Assembly (NCBI RefSeq): GCF_010994035.1 | Contig: NZ_WIXN01000013.1 | Location: 34,932-98,931 of the forward strand | Source: Virgibacillus aidingensis | GTDB lineage: Bacteria; Bacillota; Bacilli; Bacillales; Amphibacillaceae | Direction of reading: 5' to 3' | Length of the DNA: 64,000 bases | Shown: positions 36,777-46,583 of the stretch, piece after piece | How positions within the stretch are numbered: the stretch's first letter is position 1 | How the letters are laid out: every line of letters begins with the position of its first letter | Program-made: the position numbers and the translations under genes | Notes under the pieces: model-generated | Databases searched by the model: none | Told to the model about the DNA's origin: nothing | The model's input: only the letters and a program-made list of their open reading frames with translations

Positions 36777-37460
36777 TGCATATCTCCGATTGAAATGACG
36801 GTATTCTATGCCAGCTGAATTTAAATGGAAAAAAGGGTGAAGAACAAGTGGCGGATGAACATCTATGCCCACTAATGTATAGAATGTGGTAAAAGCAACG
36901 TGCACTTAAGGCAATGAATACTGATTATTTAACGTAACCATCCCTGCTTTACACGGTATAATCAAAGAAGGAAGCTGCATTCATCGACAGACCTGCATGC
37001 AATTAAAGGTTGATTGGCATGTATAGCCAGTAATGCTGAGTTTTTATCAATAAGTTAATTTCCGTAAGTAATGTCCCCCGGCTATTTCTATTTCATGAAT
37101 AAATGGAAAGTGGGCAACGGGAGAATAAATAGGAGATACTTTTGCTTGGGCGGCATGTGAATGGCAATCCACTTTAAAGTTTGGATGGCTGGTCTGCGGT
37201 TAATTAGTCATTTATGGAAAAGCGAAAATATATTTTCATCCAGCACATATTTTGATATAATGTGAAAATAGGTGTGAACAGACATATGACTTTCAGGCTA
37301 TATTAGTAATTGTGGTTTAAAATAACTAAGGGAAACATGCAATTTATAATTTAAACGAAAATACGTATAGATAAAATTCGATTAATTGGAAGACCGCAGC
37401 CGTTGACATGTATCAAATATGGAACAGGTTTCCTTACAGCATATTTTGGAGGTTCTTTTT
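36777..37460 (+). promoter_or_regulatory. 684-bp intergenic region with murC promoter
   Basis: There is no credible ORF between sftA and murC. An extended -10 promoter, TGATATAAT (37254-37262) with TTTTCA (37234-37239) at 17 bases, would give murC a leader of about 190 bases. A second TATAAT at about 36956 lacks a good -35. A TTGACA near 37404 has no matching -10. I see no terminator after sftA and no further structure that I can name. Confidence 0.45.
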
Positions 37461-38759
37461 ATGACAACTTACCATTTTATTGGTATAAAAGGGACAGGAA
37501 TGGCTTCTTTGGCACAGATCCTGCATGATTCAGGAGAAAATGTGCAGGGCTCAGATGTGGAAAAACGTTTTTTTACACAGAAGTCTCTGGAAGACAAAGG
37601 TATTCCGATTCTCCCTTTTTCTGAAAATAATATACACGGGGATTATACCGTTATTGCAGGCAATGCTTTTGCTGATGATCATATCGAAATAAAAAAAGCG
37701 AAAGAACTGGGAGTAATATTTTATCGTTATCATGAATTTTTGGGTGAATGGCTAAAACAATATACAAGTATTGCTGTTACCGGTGCCCATGGAAAGACAT
37801 CTACTACAGGTCTTTTATCTCATGTTTTACACGAAGCATTCCCTGTTTCCTACTTAATTGGGGACGGGACCGGAAAAGGGCACGTAGATAGCCGGTATTT
37901 TGTTTTTGAGGCTTGTGAATACCGCAGGCATTTTTTGCAGTATGAACCGGATTACGCCATCATGACAAATATTGATTTCGATCACCCGGATTATTTTACA
38001 AGCATTGATGATGTATTTGATGCATTTCAATCAATGGCTGACAGGGTGAAAAAGGGAATTATTGCCTGCGGGGATGACGAGGAACTGCAGCATATTCAGA
38101 CAAAGGTGCCTATTGTATATTACGGATTTAATGCTTCCAATGATTTTCAGGCACAAAATGTGCAGGAGACTAAGGAAGGCACGGAATTTGATGTGTTTGT
38201 CAGAAACACATATTATGATACATTTGCGATTCCGATGTATGGCGACCATAACATTTTAAATGCATTGGCAGTCATTGCAATTTGCCATTACGAGGATATG
38301 AACGTGGAAGACATTAAGAAATTAAGTACCTTTAAAGGGGTTAAGCGCCGGTTTACCGAAAAGAAAATCAATAATCAAATTGTTATTGATGATTATGCGC
38401 ATCACCCAAGGGAAATTTCAGCTACCATTGAATCCGCACGCAAAAAGTATCCTGATAAACCGGTCGTAGCTATTTTTCAGCCGCATACATTTACAAGAAC
38501 AAAAATGTTTTTACAGGAATTTGCTGATAGTTTAAATGAGGCAGATGACGTATATTTATGCGATATTTTCGGCTCCGCCAGGGAAGAAACTGGTGTGCTG
38601 ACTATACATGATTTGCAGGATTTGATTGAGGGATGCTCCATCCTGGAATTAGCGGACACAAGAGTATTGGAGTCACACGAGGACAGTGTACTCATATTTA
38701 TGGGGGCAGGAGATATCCAAAAATTTCAGGAAGCATACGAAAATACGGTAACTGCCTGA
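37461..38759 (+). CDS. murC: UDP-N-acetylmuramate-L-alanine ligase
   Basis: A 432-residue Mur ligase that adds L-alanine to UDP-MurNAc at the start of stem-peptide synthesis. N-terminal UDP-binding loop [18 protein letters not shown]-loop [14 protein letters not shown], the central [10 protein letters not shown] carrying the metal ligands, and the C-terminal [14 protein letters not shown] 37461 follows TTGGAGG; the frame start at 37419 is unsupported. Position before ytxG is as in B. subtilis. Confidence 0.93.
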   Translation: MTTYHFIGIKGTGMASLAQILHDSGENVQGSDVEKRFFTQKSLEDKGIPILPFSENNIHGDYTVIAGNAFADDHIEIKKAKELGVIFYRYHEFLGEWLKQYTSIAVTGAHGKTSTTGLLSHVLHEAFPVSYLIGDGTGKGHVDSRYFVFEACEYRRHFLQYEPDYAIMTNIDFDHPDYFTSIDDVFDAFQSMADRVKKGIIACGDDEELQHIQTKVPIVYYGFNASNDFQAQNVQETKEGTEFDVFVRNTYYDTFAIPMYGDHNILNALAVIAICHYEDMNVEDIKKLSTFKGVKRRFTEKKINNQIVIDDYAHHPREISATIESARKKYPDKPVVAIFQPHTFTRTKMFLQEFADSLNEADDVYLCDIFGSAREETGVLTIHDLQDLIEGCSILELADTRVLESHEDSVLIFMGAGDIQKFQEAYENTVTA

Positions 38760-38764
38760 ACGAT

Positions 38765-38805
38765 AGTATAGTAAATCTTTCAAGGTTTGCTATACTGTTT
38801 TTTAT
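38765..38805 (+). terminator. terminator after murC
   Basis: AGTATAG (38765-38771) plus AAA pairs with TTTG and CTATACT (38790-38796), followed by GTTTTTTATTT. Confidence 0.85.
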
Positions 38806-39050
38806 TTAAGGATATAGAATTTTTTTGTCCGCTGAAATTTTTTGCATAAGGTGTATAAGAGTCTATTACTTAAGATTTATGCCATTTAAGTCTGCAATGC
38901 AAAGCATAGGGACTGCCGGGACAGCAAAATACGCTTTTAAGAATCACATTCACGATAACCAAGCTTCCAATAATAGAAGGAATTCATACATATTTGTCGA
39001 ATGGTTAATATATAAAAGATAGGTATGCTTGCTTTTTTACCTTTAAATTT

Positions 39051-39076
39051 GTTTCAATAGAATAGAGAAAGGGTAA
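39051..39076 (+). promoter_or_regulatory. sigma-B type promoter for ytxGH
   Basis: GTTTCA (39051-39056), 14-base spacer, GGGTAA (39071-39076) matches the general-stress sigma-B consensus (GTTTAA-N12-15-GGGWAW, from memory) at nearly every position. It lies about 190 bases before ytxG, whose B. subtilis counterpart is in the sigma-B regulon. The rest of the 507-bp gap after murC holds only that gene's terminator and an unsupported 65-codon frame (38825-39022). Confidence 0.7.
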
Positions 39077-39266
39077 AACTTATGTAATCGAAGGCTTTTA
39101 ATGAGATGGAGCGACCGGCATCAGGAATGGTACCTAACATTTATAGTTATCGCATCCAGGTTATGAGGACACCTGTTATTCTATCAGATCAGCCTTTATT
39201 AAAGACCCTGGCCACGACGACACCGTACATTCTTATTCAGATACAGTAAAGGGAGTGAGAGCAGAA

Positions 39267-39671
39267 ATGGAAATCATGTTGTATATTGCAGCATTCATCG
39301 CAGTAGTTGCTTTTGTGGTACTGGTCGTGTATGCGGTCACTACATTTAAACAAGTTCAAAAGACGATGAGCAATGTCACGGAAACATTGGATGGTATTGA
39401 GAAGCAGATGGAAGGTGTTACTGACGAGGCAACACAGCTGCTTAACAAAACGAACCAATTAGCTGAAGATTTAAATCAAAAATCCGCAAAAGTGGACGGG
39501 TTATTTGATGGCGCGAAAAGCATGGGGAATTCAGTGAAAAACTTTAACCATTCACTGCAGCAATTATCAAACAGTATATCAAAAACAGCATCCGAAGATC
39601 CGGAAAAGGTTTCTCAAGCAGTAAAATGGGGATCAGCAATTATTGATTTATGGAAGAAAAAGAAAAAATAA
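39267..39671 (+). CDS. ytxG: general stress protein, DUF948 (YtxG)
   Basis: A 134-residue protein with one N-terminal membrane helix (about residues 4-24) and a long coiled-coil region (TFKQVQKTMSNVTETLDGIE and following heptads), the DUF948 layout. ATG 39267 follows GGGAGTGAG; GTG 39255 is the alternative. Role unknown. It precedes ytxH by 19 bases and shares the sigma-B-type promoter. Confidence 0.83.
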   Translation: MEIMLYIAAFIAVVAFVVLVVYAVTTFKQVQKTMSNVTETLDGIEKQMEGVTDEATQLLNKTNQLAEDLNQKSAKVDGLFDGAKSMGNSVKNFNHSLQQLSNSISKTASEDPEKVSQAVKWGSAIIDLWKKKKK

Positions 39672-39690
39672 TCAAGAGGAGGAATTGGAG

Positions 39691-40122
39691 ATGGCAGACA
39701 ACAACATAAACACAAAGGATTTTATTATTGGTACATTAATTGGAGGAATGGTTGGTGCAGCGGCTGCATTATTATTTGCTCCGAAAACAGGGAAAGAATT
39801 GCGGGGCGACATTAACCAGGGCGCGAGCCAAGTCAAGGACCGTGCGATTGAATTAGGCAGCCAGGCACAGGAAAAAGGTACTGTCTGGAAAGATAAAGCC
39901 TACACTACTGGTGCAGAACTAAAGAAAAAAGCAATGGATACAAGCTCAGAACTTACGAAAAATGCCACAGAAAAGACAAAAGGATTTACTGAGTCTGTAA
40001 AAGGAAAGATTGAAGAAAAGCGCAGAAGAAGTGAAAGTGCAGTGGACAAGGCTGCAAATGAAGCAAAGGAAGCAGTGGAAGAAGTGGAAAAAACAGGAGA
40101 AGCAGCGCAAAAAACGCAATAA
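39691..40122 (+). CDS. ytxH: general stress protein YtxH
   Basis: A 143-residue YtxH-domain protein: IIGTLIGGMVGAAAALLFAPKTGKELR (GGMVGAAAALLFAPKTG) near residues 11-37 makes a glycine-zipper-like membrane segment, followed by a charged Lys/Glu/Ala-rich helix like late-embryogenesis-type stress proteins. ATG 39691 follows AAGAGGAGG. In B. subtilis ytxJ comes next; here it is absent and a 244-bp palindromic element occupies the space before aroA. Confidence 0.85.
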   Translation: MADNNINTKDFIIGTLIGGMVGAAAALLFAPKTGKELRGDINQGASQVKDRAIELGSQAQEKGTVWKDKAYTTGAELKKKAMDTSSELTKNATEKTKGFTESVKGKIEEKRRRSESAVDKAANEAKEAVEEVEKTGEAAQKTQ

Positions 40123-40144
40123 AAAGCATGTAATTTGTTATTCA

Positions 40145-40388
40145 AATGAGGCTGGGACAGAACACTAAGTAATCATAGAAAAGACGAACAATCCACTATA
40201 TTAGCTCCGGAAATATACGTAGACTCCTGCGGGAGCAAAGGCATCGGTAAGACCCCACAGTGCATTAGCACGAGGAGGCTTACCAGCCGCCCGCGGAAAG
40301 CGTAGTATATTTCCTGAGCGGGTTTTAAGTGCAAAGTATAAGGATGTTCGGGTTTCTGTTTACTAAAATTGTTTTGTCCCAGTCTCAT
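40145..40388. repeat. dispersed palindromic element, long nested form (244 bp)
   Basis: The ends AATGAGGCTGGGACA and TGTCCCAGTCTCATT pair almost fully. Inside come CGAACAATCC/GGATGTTCG, then a further palindrome: GCTCCGGAAATATAC paired with GTATATTTCCTGAGC, and GGTAAG (near 40228) with CTTACC (near 40270). The ends and first inner motif equal the short copy at 22781-22898; the GGAAATATAC part is extra. It lies between ytxH and aroA and can terminate transcription. Confidence 0.88.
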
Positions 40389-40606
40389 TTTTACATAGTG
40401 GAAGAGATTTCCAATATCCGGGACCGGAATTGAATATTTTTCAGAAAATTCATTGTGCTCATTTTTTAGATAAAAAAAGCAGGCATCTTGAAAGGATATT
40501 TTTGCTTTCATAAAAAAACTTAATTTTATTATCGACAAAGAAAACATAATTAGCTATAATGGTGACTAATTATAAAATTTTAACTGAGTTGAGGGAGAGA
40601 TGAGCT

Positions 40607-41692
40607 ATGGCAAATATTAACGAATTGCGAAAACAGCTGGATGACGTGAATGCGGATATGTTATCCTTGATTAACAAACGCGCTACACTTGTTCAGCAAA
40701 TTGGTGAAATAAAATCAAAACAGGGCACAAAACGGTTTGATCCCGTCCGGGAAAGAGATATGCTGAATAAAATTACTGCCCAGAATGATGGACCGTTTGA
40801 GGATGCCACGATTCAACATATATTTAAAGAGATCTTTAAGGCAGGACTTGAATTGCAGGAAGATGACCACCGAAAAGCACTGCTTGTTTCCAGAAAGAAA
40901 AAGCCGGATAATACCATTATTGATATCAAAGGTGCAAAAGTAGGAAATGGAAACACCCAATATGTGATGGGCCCATGTGCGGTTGAAAGCTACGAGCAAG
41001 TGGAACAGGTTGCAGAAGCGGTTAAAAATAAAGGTTTAAAATTATTGCGCGGCGGGGCGTTTAAGCCAAGAACCTCACCATATGACTTCCAGGGACTAGG
41101 TGTTGAAGGACTGCAGATTTTAAGGAAGGCAGCGGATAAGCATGATCTTGCAGTAGTCAGTGAGATCATTAATCCCGCGCATATCGAAGAGGCATTGGAT
41201 TATGTGGATGTGATCCAAATCGGTGCGAGAAATATGCAAAACTTTGAACTCTTAAAAGCAGCGGGTGACGTTGATAAGCCAGTATTGTTAAAACGTGGCC
41301 TCTCCGCAACTATTTCTGAATTTATAAATGCTGCCGAATATATCATTTCCCGCGGAAACGGAAATATCATTCTTTGTGAAAGAGGCATCAGAACGTATGA
41401 GAAAGCGACAAGAAATACGCTGGATATTTCTGCGGTGCCTGTATTGAAGAAAGAAACACACTTACCGGTGATGGTGGATGTAACACATTCAACCGGAAGA
41501 AGAGACTTGTTATTGCCTACGGCTAAAGCAGCCATTGCCATTGGTGCCGATGGCGTCATGGCAGAAGTACATCCGGATCCTGCTGTTGCCCTGTCCGATT
41601 CTGCACAGCAAATGGATATTCCAACGTTTAATGACTTTATGGATGAGCTCCTTGCCATGGATCATCGTATGAAAGCAGTGGAAACCCGTTAA
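40607..41692 (+). CDS. aroA: bifunctional DAHP synthase / chorismate mutase
   Basis: A 361-residue fusion. Residues about 1-85 are an AroQ-type chorismate mutase ([21 protein letters not shown]), which in Bacillus also acts as the sensor for feedback inhibition. Residues about 95-361 are type I-beta DAHP synthase: [57 protein letters not shown]. It makes the first intermediate of the shikimate pathway. ATG 40607 follows TTGAGGGAGAGA. It stands just before ccpA as in B. subtilis, but a terminator separates them. Confidence 0.93.
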   Translation: MANINELRKQLDDVNADMLSLINKRATLVQQIGEIKSKQGTKRFDPVRERDMLNKITAQNDGPFEDATIQHIFKEIFKAGLELQEDDHRKALLVSRKKKPDNTIIDIKGAKVGNGNTQYVMGPCAVESYEQVEQVAEAVKNKGLKLLRGGAFKPRTSPYDFQGLGVEGLQILRKAADKHDLAVVSEIINPAHIEEALDYVDVIQIGARNMQNFELLKAAGDVDKPVLLKRGLSATISEFINAAEYIISRGNGNIILCERGIRTYEKATRNTLDISAVPVLKKETHLPVMVDVTHSTGRRDLLLPTAKAAIAIGADGVMAEVHPDPAVALSDSAQQMDIPTFNDFMDELLAMDHRMKAVETR

Positions 41693-41729
41693 TTAATACA
41701 GTGAAAAGTATTTTATCTCAAACCCTAAG

Positions 41730-41770
41730 AAATAAAGGCTGCCATCATAAGTTTGGCAGCCTTTATTTTT
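41730..41770. terminator. strong terminator after aroA
   Basis: AAATAAAGGCTGCCA (41730-41744) pairs perfectly with TGGCAGCCTTTATTT (41754-41768), followed by TTT. Confidence 0.92.
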
Positions 41771-41881
41771 TGAAGTTTTTTTCAGCATTAAAAACAGGTT
41801 TCTTTTTGTAATTTTTTTCATTGTGGAGTATGATAAAGAAAATAGAGGTCGATTTATAGATATAGTTGGAGGCTGGTAAAA

Positions 41882-42877
41882 GTGAACATAACAATATATG
41901 ATGTAGCAAGAGAAGCAAATGTATCCATGGCAACAGTTTCAAGGGTTGTGAATGGAAACCCGAATGTAAAACCAACAACAAGAAAAAAAGTATTAGGCGT
42001 TATTGAACAGCTTGGCTATCGTCCGAATGCGGTGGCAAGAGGGCTGGCAAGCAAGAAAACCACGACAGTCGGTGCGATCATCCCGGATATTTCCAGCATC
42101 TTTTATGCGGAGCTGGCAAGGGGAATTGAAGATATTGCCACCATGTATAAATATAATATCATTTTAAGCAACTCGGATCAGAATAAGAATAAAGAGCTCC
42201 AGCTAATTGACAGCATGCTGGAAAAACAGGTGGACGGGCTTATTTTTATGGGGGGACATATCTCGGAGGAGCATGTCCAGCAATTTCAATCCGCACCGGT
42301 TCCGGTTGTTTTAGCTGCAACTTACGATGACAATGCTGTAGTGCCGTCTGTAAATATTGATTATGAACAAGCGGCATATGAGGCAACGAAATTTTTAATT
42401 GATGGCGGGAATAAACAGCCGGCTTTTATTTGCGGGCAGGATGATGGACATATTAATGAGCTTAAATATAAGGGCTATACTCGTGCTTTAAAGGAACTGA
42501 GCGGCTCTGTCAGTGAAAGTTATATCATTCGGGGAGATTATTCCTATGATTCCGGTGCTGAAGCAGTACAGCAGCTGCTGGAAATGAATGAAAAACCTAC
42601 AGCAGTATTTGTTGCCTCGGATGAAATGGCACTCGGTGTCATCCATGGGGCCCAGGATAAAGGATATCGTGTGCCGGAAGACCTGGAAGTAGTCGGATTC
42701 GACAATACAAGACTGGCTACCATGGTCCGTCCTACATTATCTACTGTAGTACAGCCTATGTATGATATTGGCGCGGTAGCAATGCGCCTGCTGACCAAAT
42801 TTATGAACAAAGAAGAAGTGGAGGAGCAAAAAGTAATCCTTCCTCATAGAATTGAAAAAAGACATTCAACAAATTAA
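41882..42877 (+). CDS. ccpA: catabolite control protein A
   Basis: A 331-residue LacI/GalR regulator, the main carbon-catabolite repressor of low-GC Gram-positives, acting with HPr-Ser-P at cre sites. N-terminal DNA-binding part [22 protein letters not shown] and hinge [15 protein letters not shown]; the effector domain has [22 protein letters not shown] and the C-terminal [23 protein letters not shown] 41882 follows GGAGGCTGG. No cre-like site was found near it. motPS follow, the conserved order. Confidence 0.93.
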   Translation: MNITIYDVAREANVSMATVSRVVNGNPNVKPTTRKKVLGVIEQLGYRPNAVARGLASKKTTTVGAIIPDISSIFYAELARGIEDIATMYKYNIILSNSDQNKNKELQLIDSMLEKQVDGLIFMGGHISEEHVQQFQSAPVPVVLAATYDDNAVVPSVNIDYEQAAYEATKFLIDGGNKQPAFICGQDDGHINELKYKGYTRALKELSGSVSESYIIRGDYSYDSGAEAVQQLLEMNEKPTAVFVASDEMALGVIHGAQDKGYRVPEDLEVVGFDNTRLATMVRPTLSTVVQPMYDIGAVAMRLLTKFMNKEEVEEQKVILPHRIEKRHSTN

Positions 42878-43001
42878 ATAATATGCCGATATAAGGAGCA
42901 GAATTAATTTCATTTTATGCAGACTATTTTTTTCTGCATAAATGCAAATGGCTTTCATCATAAGAATTTATGATAAGCCAAGTTTTCTAAGGAGCGGGAT
43001 T

Positions 43002-43835
43002 ATGAGAAAACGGGATATATTAACTCCTATCGGCATTACGTTTGGTTTTATAATGATTATGCTTGCAATTGGCTCTAAAGGCGGGTCTGAAGGAGCTGCA
43101 CAGTTTCTGGATATTTCATCGGTTTTTATTGTTATCGGTGGATTGATTGCTTCCATGTTAATTAATTTTAAAATGGAGCAAATTAAACTGACGAGAAAAG
43201 TGATGAATGAGGCATTTCATAAGAATGACCAGCGCCTCCCCGAATTAATTGATTTATTTATTCGGTTATCTGAACGGGCGAGAAGAGAAGGTCTCCTTGC
43301 ATTGGAAAATGAACTTGAGGAAGTGGATGATCCTTTTATTCGCAAAGGCATTCTGCTTGCTGTTGATGGGATTGAACCCGAAGTTATTCATGACATTATG
43401 AATGCGGAAATTACGGCGATGGAAGATCGCCATTACAGAGGAAGAGCCCTGATTGAAAAAGCTGCCGAATATGCTCCGGCCTGGGGGATGATCGGAACAT
43501 TGGTCGGTCTTGTTATGATGCTGAATAGTCTGGAAGACCCGGCTGCCCTCGGACCGAGCATGGCGGTGGCGTTACTCACCACATTATACGGAACGGTGCT
43601 GGCTAATTTGGTTTTTTCTCCAATGGCAAGCAAACTGGAAAGCAAAACGGAAGAAGAAGTCTTTATTAAGCAGGTAATTATAGAAGGGGTTATCGGTGTT
43701 CAGTCAGGACAAAATCCAAGAATTTTAGAAGAAAAATTAGGTGCTTTTCTTTCCGGCGAGGTGAAGGAGAAACAGGAAGAGGATGAAAAAACTGTTTTCG
43801 TGGAGGAGAGCATACATGAAGCGCAGGGAAATTAA
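43002..43835 (+). CDS. motP: sodium-type flagellar stator subunit MotP
   Basis: A 277-residue MotA/PomA-family protein with four membrane helices (about residues 8-27, 36-52, 158-178, 190-210) and a cytoplasmic loop with conserved charged residues (RARREGLLALENE). The segment AEYAPAWGMIGTLVGLV and LTTLYGTVLANL are family signatures. ATG 43002 follows AAGGAGCGGG. Placement after ccpA and overlap with motS identify it as MotP, the sodium-driven stator of bacilli, rather than proton-driven MotA. Confidence 0.9.
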   Translation: MRKRDILTPIGITFGFIMIMLAIGSKGGSEGAAQFLDISSVFIVIGGLIASMLINFKMEQIKLTRKVMNEAFHKNDQRLPELIDLFIRLSERARREGLLALENELEEVDDPFIRKGILLAVDGIEPEVIHDIMNAEITAMEDRHYRGRALIEKAAEYAPAWGMIGTLVGLVMMLNSLEDPAALGPSMAVALLTTLYGTVLANLVFSPMASKLESKTEEEVFIKQVIIEGVIGVQSGQNPRILEEKLGAFLSGEVKEKQEEDEKTVFVEESIHEAQGN

Positions 43836-44604
43836 AAAACGGAAAAACAGCGGTGCACCTAAATGGATGGTTACCTATTCAGATATGGTTACGCTTATTT
43901 TGGTTTTTTTCATTCTTTTATTTTCCATGTCACAGATTGATCTTGTTAAATTTGAGGCAATCGCCGAGTCTTTTCAAAACAGGATGATTCTGGATTTTTA
44001 TCCTTCCGCTGTACCTGCTGAAAATCCGACAGAACATACTAGCACTGAAGAACAGGGAAAGAACACAAACGAATTTGAAACACCGACCCAGTTAAGGGAT
44101 AATACAGACCGCGATGAAACGGAAGAAGTTGATGAAGATAATAAAGATTCATTGAGCAGTTTATTGGAAGAAGTTGAAGCCTATCTGGATGAAAACAACT
44201 TAAATAATGTAATAACTGCGAATAGGACCGAACAAGGTGTTGTGCTGGTTTTGCAGGAAAGTATCCTGTTTGATTCAGCAGAAGCGGAGATACTTGATTC
44301 GGGAATGCCGTTTTTAGATCGAATTGGCTCCTTGCTGCATGATATCCCGAACAGTGTAAAAGTTGAAGGGCATACGGACAGCAGGCCGATATCCAATTTC
44401 AGGTATCCTTCTAATTGGGAATTATCCGGAGCACGGGCCAGCAGCGTGATCCGCTATTTGATCGAAGAAAATGAATTTGATGAATCACGTTTTACTTCAG
44501 CAGGATATGCTGATACAAGACCGGCGGCACCAAATGATTCACCACAAAACTGGAGCCGAAACAGACGAGTGGAAATCGTAATCATGGAAGACAGTGAAGA
44601 ATGA
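43816..44604 (+). CDS. motS: sodium-type flagellar stator subunit MotS
   Basis: A 262-residue MotB/PomB-family protein: basic N terminus, one membrane helix (TYSDMVTLILVFFILLFSMSQ, read in two parts: TYSDMVTLIL and VFFILLFSMSQ) with ion-binding D23, an acidic linker (about residues 75-115), and a C-terminal OmpA-like peptidoglycan-binding domain (VEGHTDSRPI ... NWELSGARASSVI). ATG 43816 follows GGAGGAGAG and lies 20 bases inside motP, so translation is coupled. Confidence 0.9.
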   Translation: MKRREIKKRKNSGAPKWMVTYSDMVTLILVFFILLFSMSQIDLVKFEAIAESFQNRMILDFYPSAVPAENPTEHTSTEEQGKNTNEFETPTQLRDNTDRDETEEVDEDNKDSLSSLLEEVEAYLDENNLNNVITANRTEQGVVLVLQESILFDSAEAEILDSGMPFLDRIGSLLHDIPNSVKVEGHTDSRPISNFRYPSNWELSGARASSVIRYLIEENEFDESRFTSAGYADTRPAAPNDSPQNWSRNRRVEIVIMEDSEE

Positions 44605-44636
44605 AACAGGGGAATGGTTCTCCTGTTTCATTTTTA
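44601..44636 (+). terminator. terminator after motS
   Basis: ATGAAACAGG (44601-44610, overlapping the stop) pairs perfectly with CCTGTTTCAT (44622-44631), then TTTTT. Confidence 0.88.
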
Positions 44637-44778
44637 CTATCTAATGACCAGACGAGCAGTACTCTATGTACACCAAAAGCTGCCTCCGGAAATATCAATT
44701 TTGGAATTTGGCAGTATGTGTAAAATTTTTAAGGCTTTTTTTAAAAACCCTAAGGGCGGGAAATGACATCCCACCCAG

Positions 44779-45936
44779 TTATTTCACCGGTTTCGTATAT
44801 TTTAATAAATTCAAAAGCAGCTTCTCATTCTTTTCTGTTATTTCCACTTTTCTTGGGATCGTCGGTCTGCTTTCCTCCGGATCATGCCAAAATTTGGGCA
44901 ATTCCACAGGAGATTTTGGCTGCCATTTTTCAAGCCAGCCGGAAGGAATATCTCCGTATGCCACTTCGCCGGAAGACATCACATTCCAAATTTGTGACCA
45001 GGCTCTTGGAACAACCCGCCAAATATCATAACCGCCGCCGCCCAGTGCAATCCATTTGCCGCCACAATACTGATGAGCCAGTTCATGCGACAGGAAAGGG
45101 ATACGTTCATAAATTTTCATCGATGCAGATAAATGTGTTAATGGATCATAGAAATGGGAATCAGCTCCATTTTGTGTCACGATCACGTCAGGACGGAAAA
45201 ATTCCGTAATCTCCCTGAAAGCGGCTTCATATACTTGAAGAAAAGATTCGTCCTCAGTAAACGCATCAATCGGCAGATTAAAGGAATAACCATGACCTTC
45301 CTTTATCCCGCGTTCATTTACATTACCTGTACCCGGAAAAAGGTATCTTCCTGTTTCATGAATGGAAAATGTACAAACCTCAGGGTCATCGTAAAAGGCC
45401 CATTGAACCCCGTCCCCATGATGCGCATCTGTATCCACATACAAGACACGCAAATTGTACTTTTCCCGAATGTATTTAATTGCCACGGCACCATCATTAT
45501 ATATGCAAAACCCTGCAGCTTTTCGTTTAAAGCCGTGGTGCAAACCACCACCAAGATTCAGTGCATGATCACTTTTACCGCCCAAAACAGCATCAACGGC
45601 TGTTAAAGTGCCGCCTACCAGGTAACTGGATGCTTCATGCATATTCTCAAATATAGGTGTATCTTCGGTTCCAAGCCCATATTCATACCCATCTGCATCC
45701 GTCAGCCGTCCGTCGCTTGCTTTTTTAACTGCCTCAATATAAGAACGGTCATGAAAAAGAGCAAGTTCTTCTTCCGTTGCCATGCGGGGTGCTATAATCT
45801 GCTCTTTTGTAAGTTTATTTGTCTCCTCCAATAATTCCTTGGAAAGCACCACCCGCTTTTGATTGAATGGATGGTCTTCATGAAAATGATATTTCAGGAA
45901 TGCATCGGAAAATACGAATGAAGCATTGCATTTCAT
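44779..45936 (-). CDS. acuC: acetoin utilisation protein AcuC (class I deacetylase-like)
   Basis: A 385-residue zinc deacetylase of the histone-deacetylase superfamily. Active-site segments: LGGGLHHGFKRKAAGFCIYND (LHHGF, GFCIYND), YVDTDAHHGDGVQWAFYDD (DTDAHHGDGVQ), VTQNGADSHFYDPLTHL and LGGGGYD. In B. subtilis AcuC removes the acetyl group that AcuA places on acetyl-CoA synthetase. ATG 45936 overlaps acuB's stop by four bases (ATGA), so translation is coupled. Confidence 0.93.
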   Translation of the reverse strand: MKCNASFVFSDAFLKYHFHEDHPFNQKRVVLSKELLEETNKLTKEQIIAPRMATEEELALFHDRSYIEAVKKASDGRLTDADGYEYGLGTEDTPIFENMHEASSYLVGGTLTAVDAVLGGKSDHALNLGGGLHHGFKRKAAGFCIYNDGAVAIKYIREKYNLRVLYVDTDAHHGDGVQWAFYDDPEVCTFSIHETGRYLFPGTGNVNERGIKEGHGYSFNLPIDAFTEDESFLQVYEAAFREITEFFRPDVIVTQNGADSHFYDPLTHLSASMKIYERIPFLSHELAHQYCGGKWIALGGGGYDIWRVVPRAWSQIWNVMSSGEVAYGDIPSGWLEKWQPKSPVELPKFWHDPEESRPTIPRKVEITEKNEKLLLNLLKYTKPVK

Positions 45937-46583
45937 AGTTTTGGCTCCGGTATATTATTTGGCCACATTAATTCATACCCCGCTTCTCTCAAGTCTTGAA
46001 TAATTGGCAACGGATTCATTGTTTGAACGCGGAATACAAGTATTTTATAATCGGGATCTGACTTATAAGGATACACAAGTACTGACACAATATTCGTTTT
46101 ACGTTTACCAAAAATAGCCGTAACCTCAGGCAAAATACCGGGCCGGTGAGGTACTTTTACTTCAATATGGGAGCTTTGTACATGGGTGCCGGTTAGTTGG
46201 ATGAGTGTATATAACATATCTTTTTCGGTTACTATACCGACCAATTTATTATCCCGTATCACAGGCAGTGCAGCAATTTCTTCTTCGTAAAAAATACGTG
46301 CTATCTCCTCGACGAAATCAAGCGGATGAATTGTAATCACGGGTGAGCTCATAATAGAGCGAAGTTCATATTCCATTTCATGGGAATTAACTTCTTTATC
46401 GAATATGGACGGACTGGCATCTCGCACATCACGGTCTGAAACAATGCCAACGATGGAAAAGTCCGCCTCTACAATCGGTATATGTCTGATGCGGTATTTC
46501 TGCAGCAATGCAAGTGCTTCTTTTATCGTTGCACTTGGAGGCAAAGTCACTACATCTGTTTTCATAATTTCTTCGACAAGCAT
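45933..46583 (-). CDS. acuB: CBS-ACT domain protein AcuB
   Basis: A 216-residue regulator with two CBS domains (LPPSATIKEALALLQKYRIRHIPIV region; SIMSSPVITIHPLDFVEEIAR region) and a C-terminal ACT-like domain (HIEVKVPHRPGILPEVTAIF). It probably senses a nucleotide or metabolite for the AcuABC system. ATG 46583 directly follows the acuA stop. Confidence 0.92.
   Translation of the reverse strand: MLVEEIMKTDVVTLPPSATIKEALALLQKYRIRHIPIVEADFSIVGIVSDRDVRDASPSIFDKEVNSHEMEYELRSIMSSPVITIHPLDFVEEIARIFYEEEIAALPVIRDNKLVGIVTEKDMLYTLIQLTGTHVQSSHIEVKVPHRPGILPEVTAIFGKRKTNIVSVLVYPYKSDPDYKILVFRVQTMNPLPIIQDLREAGYELMWPNNIPEPKL

Noticed and set aside
38825..39022. 65-codon ORF between murC and ytxG
   Set aside because: No ribosome site, atypical composition (Ile/Tyr/Asn mix without a domain) and it overlaps the region just before the sigma-B promoter.
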